Positions 7,436 through 14,162 of a stretch of DNA of 17,066 nucleotides are shown piece by piece. The notes below the pieces were generated by a model. That model saw only the letters and a program-made list of their open reading frames with translations. It was not told the DNA's origin and searched no databases. How positions within the stretch are numbered: position 1 is the stretch's first letter; each line of letters begins with the position of its first letter. The stretch lies in contig CAJXZI010000014.1 in assembly GCA_913063005.1 (NCBI GenBank), positions 1-17,066 on the forward strand, in the 5' to 3' direction. The DNA is from an uncultured Halieaceae bacterium (GTDB lineage: Bacteria > Pseudomonadota > Gammaproteobacteria > Pseudomonadales > Halieaceae). A program made the position numbers and the translations under genes.

Positions 7436-8464
7436 CTAGGCCGCGTTGCTAACCGGCAAACTCCCCGCTGCCAGCAAACAACCGGTGTCCAACATGCGGT
7501 TCGAGAAGCCCCACTCGTTGTCGTACCACGCTAGGACCTTAACCAACCGACCGCTGACACGCGTGTGATTTGCGTCGAAGTTGCTCGAAAACGCGTTGTG
7601 ATTGAAATCGGCGGACACGAGCGGCTGTGTATTGCAGGACAAGACGCCTAAACGATCAGCAGAGGCGGCCTTCGCCAAAATCGAGTTCACCTCTTCAACA
7701 GATGTGTCGCGCGAGGCAGTGAACGTTAAGTCAACTAATGAAACATTGATGGTCGGCACACGCACCGCCAGACCATCGAGACGGCCCTTCAATTCGGGAA
7801 GCACCAAACCAATTGCGGCAGCAGCACCGGTTTTAGTAGGGATCATGCTGTGCGTAGCAGACCGCGCGCGATACAGGTCAGAATGGTACACGTCACTCAG
7901 ATTTTGGTCGTTGGTGTAGGCATGAACAGTGGTCATCAAACCACTCTCGACGCCCACTGAGGCATGCAAAGGCGCCACCAGAGGCGCCAGACAGTTAGTG
8001 GTGCATGAAGCATTTGAGACCACAACCGCATCGTCGTTCAATACGTCATGATTAACGCCGTAAACGATGGTCGCGTCAGCATCATTTGATGGTGCTGATA
8101 TCAAAACCTTACGAGCACCCGCCCGGAGGTGTGCTGACGCTTTGTCGCGCGAAGTAAAAATGCCGGTGCACTCGAAAACCACATCGATGTTCAGGTCACC
8201 CCAGGGTAGGTCCTCGGGGTTTCGCTCTGCGAAGACCGCAATGCGATCGCCATTCACAACCATCGCATTGTCCTCTACCGACACCGAGGCACCGAAGCGC
8301 CCATGCGTCGTGTCGAACTGTAGAAGGTGCGCATTGATTTCAGGAGTGCCGAGATCATTGATGGCAACAATGCGCAACTGCGACGCCATTTCTGGTCGCT
8401 CATAGAGCGCCCGCAAGACATTGCGTCCGATACGTCCAAAACCGTTGATTGCTACGTTAACCAT
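7436..8464 (-). CDS. gap: Glyceraldehyde-3-phosphate dehydrogenase, type I
   Basis: A 342-residue NAD-dependent GAPDH that oxidises the glyceraldehyde 3-phosphate released by Eda to 1,3-bisphosphoglycerate. The Rossmann motif is INGFGRIGR (residues 6-14). The catalytic cysteine is Cys154 in NASCTTNCLAP, and His181 lies in TTVHAYTNDQ. WYDNEWGFSNRM is near the C-terminus. The sequence resembles the Pseudomonas GapA type (NDLG, INAHLL, RNPEDLPW). The ATG is preceded by GAGGGAG with a 6-bp gap. Two HexR operators lie upstream, the nearer one against the -10 box, so it is probably co-regulated with the ED operon. It diverges from hexR. Confidence 0.96.
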   Translation of the reverse strand: MVNVAINGFGRIGRNVLRALYERPEMASQLRIVAINDLGTPEINAHLLQFDTTHGRFGASVSVEDNAMVVNGDRIAVFAERNPEDLPWGDLNIDVVFECTGIFTSRDKASAHLRAGARKVLISAPSNDADATIVYGVNHDVLNDDAVVVSNASCTTNCLAPLVAPLHASVGVESGLMTTVHAYTNDQNLSDVYHSDLYRARSATHSMIPTKTGAAAAIGLVLPELKGRLDGLAVRVPTINVSLVDLTFTASRDTSVEEVNSILAKAASADRLGVLSCNTQPLVSADFNHNAFSSNFDANHTRVSGRLVKVLAWYDNEWGFSNRMLDTGCLLAAGSLPVSNAA

Positions 8465-8487
8465 AACTATCTCCCTCTTTGCTGTGC

Positions 8488-8515
8488 ATTATGTAGTAAA
8501 TTTACAAAAAAACAA
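8488..8515 (-). promoter_or_regulatory. Candidate gap promoter
   Basis: On the minus strand, -35 TTGTTT (8510-8515), a 16-bp spacer and -10 CATAAT (8488-8493). The -10 matches 5 of 6 and the -35 matches 3 of 6. The HexR operator at 8492-8506 covers most of the spacer and the first two bases of the -10, the same junction as at edd. Confidence 0.5.
8492..8506. promoter_or_regulatory. HexR operator, gap proximal site
   Basis: TGTAGTAAATTTACA matches TGTAATWWWATTACA at 13 of 15 positions and has perfect TGTA/TACA ends. It lies 27 bp before the gap ATG and abuts the CATAAT box. Confidence 0.68.
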
Positions 8516-8542
8516 ACAAAAAGCACGGAAAAACCATTTATT

Positions 8543-8557
8543 TTTAGTTTTATTACA
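8543..8557. promoter_or_regulatory. HexR operator, gap distal site
   Basis: TTTAGTTTTATTACA matches TGTAATWWWATTACA at 13 of 15 positions; one half-site is complete (ATTACA). The centre, 8550, is 51 bp from the gap proximal site centre (8499). Confidence 0.58.
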
Positions 8558-8594
8558 AGTATTCGCAGCAAAAATTCAAATTCACGGTGCATAA

Positions 8595-8624
8595 CTGACA
8601 TGACTCAGGCATTATTCGTAATAT
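8595..8624 (+). promoter_or_regulatory. Candidate hexR promoter
   Basis: CTGACA (8595-8600, 5 of 6 to TTGACA), an 18-bp spacer and TAATAT (8619-8624, 4 of 6 to TATAAT). The predicted leader is short, about 16-18 nt before the ATG at 8647. The -10 overlaps the third HexR-like palindrome. Confidence 0.42.
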
Positions 8625-8631
8625 TCTTACC
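8617..8631. promoter_or_regulatory. HexR-like operator at hexR (autoregulation)
   Basis: CGTAATATTCTTACC matches TGTAATWWWATTACA at 12 of 15 positions, with half-sites GTAAT and CTTAC. It ends 15 bp before the hexR ATG and covers the candidate -10, a position that would give self-repression. It is the weakest of the five sites. Confidence 0.5.
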
Positions 8632-8646
8632 AACAAAGACATCATA

Positions 8647-9504
8647 ATGACGTCTGAACCCAATTTGCTTGCAGTCATTCAGCGCCAGCTGGGAGAGCTC
8701 AATAAATCAGAGGCCAAGGTCGCCAACGCGATTCTTAACGCACCTGAAGACGCGACACGCTCCAGCATCGCCGCACTCGCAGCCGCTGCAGGTGTCAGCG
8801 AGCCGAGCGTCAATCGATTCTGTAAGCGATTCGGTGCAACCGGATTTCCTGACTTCAAGCTACAGCTCGCCACATCCCTAGCGTCAGGCGTTAAGTATGT
8901 CAGCCGCTCTGTTGAGTTTTCAGACGACATCAATACGTTTCCGGCCAAGCTGTTCGACAACGCAATAAACGCCCTGCTGACTGCCAAAGACGGGCTGCCC
9001 CTAAAAGCGATTGCACAAGCGGTTGACCAAATTGCGCAGGCGCGGCGCGTTTATTTCTTTGGCCTCGGCACGTCGGCTGCGGTAGCGAGAGACGCAGAAC
9101 ACAAGTTTTTTAGATTTAACGTACCCGTATTCACGCACGAAGACCCATTAATGCAGCGTATGCTCGCCGCCTCAGCAGGCGTGGGCGATGTTTTCTTTTT
9201 CATTTCGCATACGGGTCGAACAAAAGTTTTGGTTGAGGCAGCAGAGATTGCCCGCCAAACGGAGGCGACTATCGTCTCTTTAACTGCCGAGGGCTCGCCT
9301 CTGGCAGAAAAAAGCCATTGCTGTATCAACGTACAAGTAGAAGAAGACACAGAGCAATACTTGCCCATGACGTCTCGACTGGTACAGCTTGTCATACTGG
9401 ATGTTCTTGCCGCCGGCGTAACACTGCGCCGCGGAGAGGGCTTCACACCACATCTCGCTCGAATCAAAGACAGCCTTAAGGACACACGATTCCCAACGAG
9501 TTAA
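8647..9504 (+). CDS. hexR: RpiR-family regulator HexR
   Basis: A 285-residue transcription factor with an N-terminal RpiR helix-turn-helix (about residues 1-77; recognition region GVSEPSVNRFCKRFG, 49-63) and a C-terminal SIS sugar-phosphate domain (about 120-260; FGLGTSAAVARDAEHKF from 138, and SHTGRT at 187-192). In Shewanella and Pseudomonas relatives HexR represses ED and related genes and is released by KDPG. The sequence follows that subfamily closely, and the palindromes at edd, gap and hexR fit its known operator. The ATG at 8647 has only a weak ribosome site (AAAGAC). It diverges from gap across 182 bp, and ppc follows 3 bp after its stop, so the two probably share a transcript. Confidence 0.92.
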   Translation: MTSEPNLLAVIQRQLGELNKSEAKVANAILNAPEDATRSSIAALAAAAGVSEPSVNRFCKRFGATGFPDFKLQLATSLASGVKYVSRSVEFSDDINTFPAKLFDNAINALLTAKDGLPLKAIAQAVDQIAQARRVYFFGLGTSAAVARDAEHKFFRFNVPVFTHEDPLMQRMLAASAGVGDVFFFISHTGRTKVLVEAAEIARQTEATIVSLTAEGSPLAEKSHCCINVQVEEDTEQYLPMTSRLVQLVILDVLAAGVTLRRGEGFTPHLARIKDSLKDTRFPTS

Positions 9505-9507
9505 AAC

Positions 9508-12123
9508 ATGACAAACAATTCATTACTGGACACTTCTGGGCTACGCCAGAATGTGCGACTGCTCGGCGATACGCTGGGCGATGTTATTCGTTCCACCGTC
9601 GGCGAAGATCTCTTTGAAACGATCGAATCCATACGACAAGCATCGAAATCAGCGACCGATGTGGAACAAACAACGGCGCTTTTTAACGCGCTTCGCAAGC
9701 TGGACTCAGAGCAACTTCTGCTGATATCGCGCGGCTTTGCGCAATTTCTGAACCTTGCCAATATCGCCGACCAACACTTTACAACCACGAAGTCTGTGAG
9801 TGATCACTTCGGCGCATATGACCGCATTGCAAGTACTATTTCGGAGTTAAGCCAGGCGGTTAGCAAGGAAGCATTGGCTGAAGCTATTGCAAGTTTGCAC
9901 ATAGACCTCGTGCTTACCGCGCACCCTACCGAAATTACACGGCGAACCCTGATTCACAAGCACGGTGAGATACATGACTGCCTTACTGACCTTGAGAGCG
10001 GACTTGTAAGCGAAGAGCGTATTCAGTCCCGACTGGCTGACCTCATTGCACAAATCTGGCACACCGAGGAGTTTTTAGAGCAGCGCCCCACTCCCGTAGA
10101 CGAAGCTCGATGGAGTTTTGCCGTAATCGAAAATTCGCTGTGGGATGCCGTACCCCAATTCCTGAGAGATCTCGACGCCATCGCGGAGAAATTTGCGCTG
10201 AACTTACCTCCGCGCACAAAGCCAGTGGTTCGGCTCTCGAGTTGGATAGGTGGCGATCGCGATGGGAACCCCAATGTCACGGCCAAGGTGACTCGGCGAG
10301 TAATGATCATCAGTCGGTGGCAAGCCGCAGATCTCATAAACCGGGACCTGGAGGCTATTTACGAAGAGCTCTCTATTACACGCGCAACAGATACGCTTCG
10401 AGCGCTAGTTGGCGACGTACGTGAACCCTACCGAGCTCTATTAAAACCGCTACGGGACGCAGTACGCAGACAGCGCGATGAACTTGGCGCGTACATTCAA
10501 GACGGGACATACCCCCTGCCGCCTGTCCTTTTCACTCAGGATGTTATCGCCCCTCTGCAGCAGTGCCGCGTGTCACTGGCGGAGGTAGGCTTGTCGGCTA
10601 TCGCTAACGGAAAACTACTCGACCTCATCCGTCGATTGGAATCCTTTGGTGCTCACCTCGTGACGCTCGATGTTCGCCAGGAAAGTACGCGTCACAGCGA
10701 CGTGATCGGCGAAATCACGGAAGCGCTCGGGCTTGGGAATTACAGTGAGTGGACCGAGCTGGATAAGCAGGCTTTTCTGAAAGCAGAAATCACCAACCCA
10801 CGGCCGCTCCTGCCTTTGCACTTTGAAGCCTCGGAACCCTGTCAGGAGGTTCTTGACACATTTCGGGTCATTGCAGAGACACCCCGAGAGGCGCTCGGCT
10901 GTTATGTGATATCCATGGCATCTGAACCATCGGACGTGCTCGCAGTACAACTGCTCCTAAAAGCAACCGGGGGCCCCTTGGACCTTCCCGTCTCTCCACT
11001 CTTTGAGACACTCGATGATCTCGATGGCGCGCCCTCCACTCTGGACGCACTACTGAGTGACGATGAGTTCCGTGAGCGAATCGACCACTCAATGGTTGTC
11101 ATGATCGGCTACTCCGACAGCGCTAAGGATGCGGGCATGCTGTCCGCTGGGTGGGCTCAATATCGTGCCCAGGAAGCCTTGTTGAATATTTGCCAATCAC
11201 ACGGCGTCAGTTTGCAACTCTTCCACGGCCGAGGTGGCACCATTGGCCGCGGCGGCGCACCCGCGCACCAAGCACTGTTGTCACAGCCACCCAGATCGCT
11301 AGAGCAGGGTCTTCGTGTGACCGAACAGGGTGAAATGATCCGTGTTAAATTGGGACTAAAGCCGCTCGCGATTAATACGCTTGGGCAATACACGAGCGCT
11401 ATCCTTCGCGGCAACTTAACGCCTCCGCCTGTTCCCAAGCCCGAGTGGCGAGAGCTCATGAATGAATTGGCTGAACAGGCCTGTAGTGACTATCGTAGCT
11501 GGGTGAGGGGTAATCCCCATTTCGTTGAATACTTCAGGCAGGCGACACCCGAGCCCGAGTTAGCGAGCCTCCCGCTAGGCTCGCGCCCAGCACGTCGGCG
11601 CACCGGAGGAGGCATCGAGACCTTGCGTGCCATTCCTTGGATATTTGCCTGGTCGCAAAGTCGTCTGGTACTTCCTGCGTGGCTTGGCGCGGGCTCAGCG
11701 CTCAGCAAGGCCGTGGAAAATGGTTACCTGAATAGCCTGAGAGAAATGCGTGACCAATGGCCGTTCTTTGCATCGCGTTTATCCATGCTCGACATGGTGT
11801 ATGCGAAGTCAGACCTGGTCATCAACTCGCTCTATGACGAAACACTGGTCGAAGAAAATCTTAAGACCTTGGGAAGCGACCTGCGCCAGCAGCTGAGCGC
11901 CGACATTGAATCACTGATGGTCATCCTCGATGTCGATACGTTGATGGCGTCAGACCCGTGGGGACTTGAGTCAATCGGGCTTCGCAATGTCTACACAGCA
12001 CCGTTGAACCTAGTGCAGATCGAGCTTCTACGCCGCGTTCGAGCGAGCGAAAGCGAGTCTGTTCAGCGCGCCTTGATGGTTTCCATCGCCGGCGTCGCCG
12101 CGGGCATGCGAAACACCGGCTGA
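9508..12123 (+). CDS. ppc: Phosphoenolpyruvate carboxylase
   Basis: An 871-residue enzyme (883 in E. coli) that adds bicarbonate to phosphoenolpyruvate to form oxaloacetate, replenishing the TCA cycle. The catalytic His139 lies in LTAHPTEITRR. GYSDSAKDAG is at 534-543, and the bicarbonate/PEP loop FHGRGGTIGRGG is at 572-583. RGNLTPPP and SRPARRR follow. The protein ends in MRNTG, the conserved C-terminal tail of the active and allosteric sites. The gene begins 3 bp after hexR with only AACG/AAAAC before the ATG, so it probably depends on coupling to hexR translation. Co-transcription would place this anaplerotic step under HexR autoregulation. Confidence 0.96.
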   Translation: MTNNSLLDTSGLRQNVRLLGDTLGDVIRSTVGEDLFETIESIRQASKSATDVEQTTALFNALRKLDSEQLLLISRGFAQFLNLANIADQHFTTTKSVSDHFGAYDRIASTISELSQAVSKEALAEAIASLHIDLVLTAHPTEITRRTLIHKHGEIHDCLTDLESGLVSEERIQSRLADLIAQIWHTEEFLEQRPTPVDEARWSFAVIENSLWDAVPQFLRDLDAIAEKFALNLPPRTKPVVRLSSWIGGDRDGNPNVTAKVTRRVMIISRWQAADLINRDLEAIYEELSITRATDTLRALVGDVREPYRALLKPLRDAVRRQRDELGAYIQDGTYPLPPVLFTQDVIAPLQQCRVSLAEVGLSAIANGKLLDLIRRLESFGAHLVTLDVRQESTRHSDVIGEITEALGLGNYSEWTELDKQAFLKAEITNPRPLLPLHFEASEPCQEVLDTFRVIAETPREALGCYVISMASEPSDVLAVQLLLKATGGPLDLPVSPLFETLDDLDGAPSTLDALLSDDEFRERIDHSMVVMIGYSDSAKDAGMLSAGWAQYRAQEALLNICQSHGVSLQLFHGRGGTIGRGGAPAHQALLSQPPRSLEQGLRVTEQGEMIRVKLGLKPLAINTLGQYTSAILRGNLTPPPVPKPEWRELMNELAEQACSDYRSWVRGNPHFVEYFRQATPEPELASLPLGSRPARRRTGGGIETLRAIPWIFAWSQSRLVLPAWLGAGSALSKAVENGYLNSLREMRDQWPFFASRLSMLDMVYAKSDLVINSLYDETLVEENLKTLGSDLRQQLSADIESLMVILDVDTLMASDPWGLESIGLRNVYTAPLNLVQIELLRRVRASESESVQRALMVSIAGVAAGMRNTG

Positions 12124-12142
12124 CAAAATCTGCTTAAAATTT

Positions 12143-12185
12143 GCGAGCTAGGGGACGGCGTTTCGTCTTAAGGCTCGCGCTCTTT
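12143..12185 (+). terminator. Probable ppc terminator
   Basis: A nested hairpin: outer stem GCGAGC (12143-12148) with GCTCGC (12173-12178), inner stem GACG (12154-12157) with CGTC (12164-12167). CTCTTTAAAT follows. It starts 20 bp after the ppc stop. The T-run is short, so strength is uncertain. Confidence 0.45.
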
Positions 12186-12250
12186 AAATACGGTCCTTGG
12201 GCACAGGGCTTTAAACTGAGCGTTGGCGCTCCGCTTTTACGGGTGCGCCC

Positions 12251-12424
12251 TTGAACAAAGGCTCTTCAACCAAGAGACCCTCTAATAAAAGCCCATTTGC
12301 TAAGACCCCCTTTACTAAGAGTCCCTTTAACAAAAAACCCTTTACCAAAAGCTCCTGTAATAAGAACTCCTTCACTAAGAGCCCCGTTACTGAGAGCCCA
12401 TTTGCTAAGAGCCCCCTGGACTAA
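12251..12424 (+). CDS. Possible pentapeptide-repeat small ORF (doubtful)
   Basis: One plus-strand frame across the 15-bp array reads as 57 residues of a five-residue repeat near S-P-F-T-K (for example FTKSPFNKKPFTKS) and ends at TAA 12422-12424. Lysine holds in 10 of 11 units and alternates AAA and AAG, and the threonine/asparagine codon also varies at its third base, which could be a trace of coding selection. Against it: the only start is a TTG at 12251, the ribosome site is poor, and a stop lies at 12212. No family is recognised. It is listed so that it can be tested; more likely it is not translated. Confidence 0.15.
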   Translation: MNKGSSTKRPSNKSPFAKTPFTKSPFNKKPFTKSSCNKNSFTKSPVTESPFAKSPLD

Positions 12425-12437
12425 CACTCCCTCAGAT

Positions 12438-12473
12438 AAAAGCGCTTTACAGAAGCCTCTTCGCCGAGAGCGC
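12438..12473 (-). terminator. Weak candidate terminator of aceEF
   Basis: On the minus strand, GCGCT pairs with AGCGC (plus positions 12469-12473 and 12442-12446) around an inner CTCT/AGAG pairing, and TTTT follows (A-run 12438-12441). It lies 15 bp past the aceF stop, at the edge of the 15-bp array. The stem is interrupted, so the call is tentative. Confidence 0.35.
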
Positions 12474-12487
12474 CAGCCCTAGTTGAC

Positions 12488-14149
12488 TTAGCTCATCGCC
12501 AGCTGACGAATATCGCTCAGTAAACTCACCAAGTAAGTTAAGAAACGACCTGCGTCACCACCATTGACCACCCGATGGTCGTAAGACAATGAAACTGGCA
12601 ACATCACACGCGGCTGAAACGCTTCTCCGTCCCAAACAGGTTGGGTAGACGCTTTGCTGACACCTAAAATACCGACCTCAGGGGTGTTCACGATCGGGGT
12701 AAACCCTCGACCGCCAATATTCCCCAAACTGCTAACGGTAAATACCGCTCCCTGCATCTCATCAGGCTTGAGCTTTTTGTCCTTCGCCTTTGCAGCAAGA
12801 TCTCGGATCTCATCAGACAAAACCCAAATCGATTTCTTATCCGCATCACGAATCACAGGAACAACAAGACCATTTGGCGTATCGACTGCCATACCGATAT
12901 GGCAGTAATCCTTGTAAATGAGCGCCTCTCCCTGTTCAGCAAGGGACGATTTAATCTTCGGATTCTCATTAAGCGCGAGCGCGACGGCCTTGATAATGAA
13001 GGGTAGCGGCGACAGCTTGCTACCACGTCGCTCAGCCTCTGCTTTTAACCCTTTGCGGAAGGACTCCAAGTCTGTGATGTCTGCATCATCAAACTGCGTG
13101 ACATGTGGCACGTTGAGCCATGACTTCGACATATTAGTCGCGGTGACCTTATCAATACGGGAACGCGCTTCACGACGAACAGGCCCGAACTTTGCGAAGT
13201 CCACGTCTGCAACTGCCGGAATACCCGAACCTGAGGTGACTGAAGCTGAAGAGGGTTCGGCTAAGCGTTTAGCAACGTGGGCTTGAACATCCTCTTTGAG
13301 GATTCGCCCTTTTGGACCCGATGCTTTGACCTCTGCAAGGTCAACACCAAACTCGCGAGCTAATTTTCTTACAGCGGGGCCCACATAAAGGCCGCTGGCA
13401 TCGGTCGATGGTGCTCCACCTGCAGCCTGATTTACCACTTCAGAGGCTGGTGCTGGAGCAGATGCAGGTGCAGGTGCAGGTGCAGGTGCAGGTGCAGGTG
13501 CAGGTGCAGGTGCAGGTGCCGCAGAGTCTGTCGCAGATACGACCGGTACAGATGAGCGAACACGCACTAACGGTGCTCCCTCCTTCACCATGTCGCCTTC
13601 TTTTACCAAGAACTCAAGTATCTCCCCGCCAGCGCTTGCAGGAACCTCCATCGATGCTTTGTCTGATTCAAGGACAACAATCGAGTCACCCTCCGCCAGA
13701 ACATCACCTACGGCGACCGGGATTTCGACAACCTCGACATCACCCTCAGTGCCAATATCGGGCACTGCAATCGTCAGTTCGCTCTCCGTGACAAGCGCAT
13801 TTGGCTCGTCGGAAGTCGCTTCATCAACAGAATCGACCTCCGCAGCTGTTGCGCTATCTTCTGACGTGGAAGTTGGTGCATCAGGCACGTCAGCCGATGC
13901 CTCGCCTGAATCCTCAAGCTCGAGAATTAATATGGCGTCGCCCTCTGACAGCTCATCGCCCACAGCCACCTTAAGTTCTGTGATAACACCTGCATGAGAG
14001 GCCGGAATCTCCATGGACGCTTTATCCGACTCAAGAACAATAAGGCTTTGCTCGAGCTCAATCTGATCGCCAACAGCGACAAGAAGCTCAACCACTTCAG
14101 CGCCTTCGGCACCGCCAATATCAGGAACACAAATCGTATAGTTCGCCAC
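12488..14149 (-). CDS. aceF: Pyruvate dehydrogenase E2, dihydrolipoyl acetyltransferase
   Basis: A 553-residue core subunit of the pyruvate dehydrogenase complex that transfers the acetyl group to CoA. Two lipoyl domains carry the swinging-arm lysines Lys43 and Lys164, both in ESDKASME. An acidic Ser/Asp/Glu linker separates them. An Ala-Pro linker (about 210-236) leads to the E1/E3-binding domain (about 255-291, YVGPAVRKLAREFGVD), and the acetyltransferase domain follows to the end. The active site has His525 in SYDHRVVNGG; the Asn at 529 replaces the Asp of the E. coli DHRxxDG motif, as in Azotobacter and Pseudomonas E2. The start is GTG at 14149, 12 bp after the aceE stop, with AAGGAG in front. 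E. coli has three lipoyl domains and this protein has two. E3 (lpd) is not in the window. Confidence 0.95.
   Translation of the reverse strand: MANYTICVPDIGGAEGAEVVELLVAVGDQIELEQSLIVLESDKASMEIPASHAGVITELKVAVGDELSEGDAILILELEDSGEASADVPDAPTSTSEDSATAAEVDSVDEATSDEPNALVTESELTIAVPDIGTEGDVEVVEIPVAVGDVLAEGDSIVVLESDKASMEVPASAGGEILEFLVKEGDMVKEGAPLVRVRSSVPVVSATDSAAPAPAPAPAPAPAPAPAPASAPAPASEVVNQAAGGAPSTDASGLYVGPAVRKLAREFGVDLAEVKASGPKGRILKEDVQAHVAKRLAEPSSASVTSGSGIPAVADVDFAKFGPVRREARSRIDKVTATNMSKSWLNVPHVTQFDDADITDLESFRKGLKAEAERRGSKLSPLPFIIKAVALALNENPKIKSSLAEQGEALIYKDYCHIGMAVDTPNGLVVPVIRDADKKSIWVLSDEIRDLAAKAKDKKLKPDEMQGAVFTVSSLGNIGGRGFTPIVNTPEVGILGVSKASTQPVWDGEAFQPRVMLPVSLSYDHRVVNGGDAGRFLTYLVSLLSDIRQLAMS
13463..13519. 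repeat. Perfect hexanucleotide repeat in the aceF Ala-Pro linker
   Basis: TGCAGG is repeated nine and a half times without a mismatch. On the coding (minus) strand it reads GCA CCT, giving a run of Ala-Pro pairs in the flexible linker between the second lipoyl domain and the subunit-binding domain. The lack of synonymous variation implies recent expansion by slippage. Any change in copy number keeps the frame. Confidence 0.92.
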
Positions 14150-14156
14150 GATCTCT

Positions 14157-14162
14157 CTCCTT
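14157..14162 (-). promoter_or_regulatory. Ribosome binding site of aceF
   Basis: On the minus strand AAGGAG lies 7 bp before the GTG start and touches the last base of the aceE stop codon. This strong site supports the GTG start and coupled translation with aceE. Confidence 0.75.

Larger units (their letters stand above)
12248..12473. repeat. Degenerate 15-bp tandem repeat array
   Basis: About 14 to 15 units, all 15 bp except one 16-bp unit (12413-12428), with consensus CCCTTTACTAAGAGC. The unit at 12308-12322 is the closest, at 14 of 15. Columns 2, 4, 10, 11 and 13 are nearly constant. Columns 9 (C/T) and 12 (A/G) vary by transitions. The last two units (12444-12473) are poorly matched. The array fills most of the space between the convergent ppc and aceF genes. 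Because 15 is a multiple of three, several frames on both strands stay open. It has no unique spacers and is not a CRISPR array. Confidence 0.85.

Noticed and set aside
12248..12473. CRISPR array
   Set aside because: Units are adjacent 15-mers with no spacers, the copies are degenerate and no cas genes are present.
12297..12482. 61-residue ORF with an ATG start in the intergenic repeat
   Set aside because: It uses a different frame of the 15-bp array from the one with the Lys codon pattern. The repeat length keeps several frames open by itself, so an ATG there means little.
13408..13791. Plus-strand ORF with a long Gln-Val repeat
   Set aside because: It is the antisense reading of the aceF Ala-Pro hexamer tract inside a certain gene.
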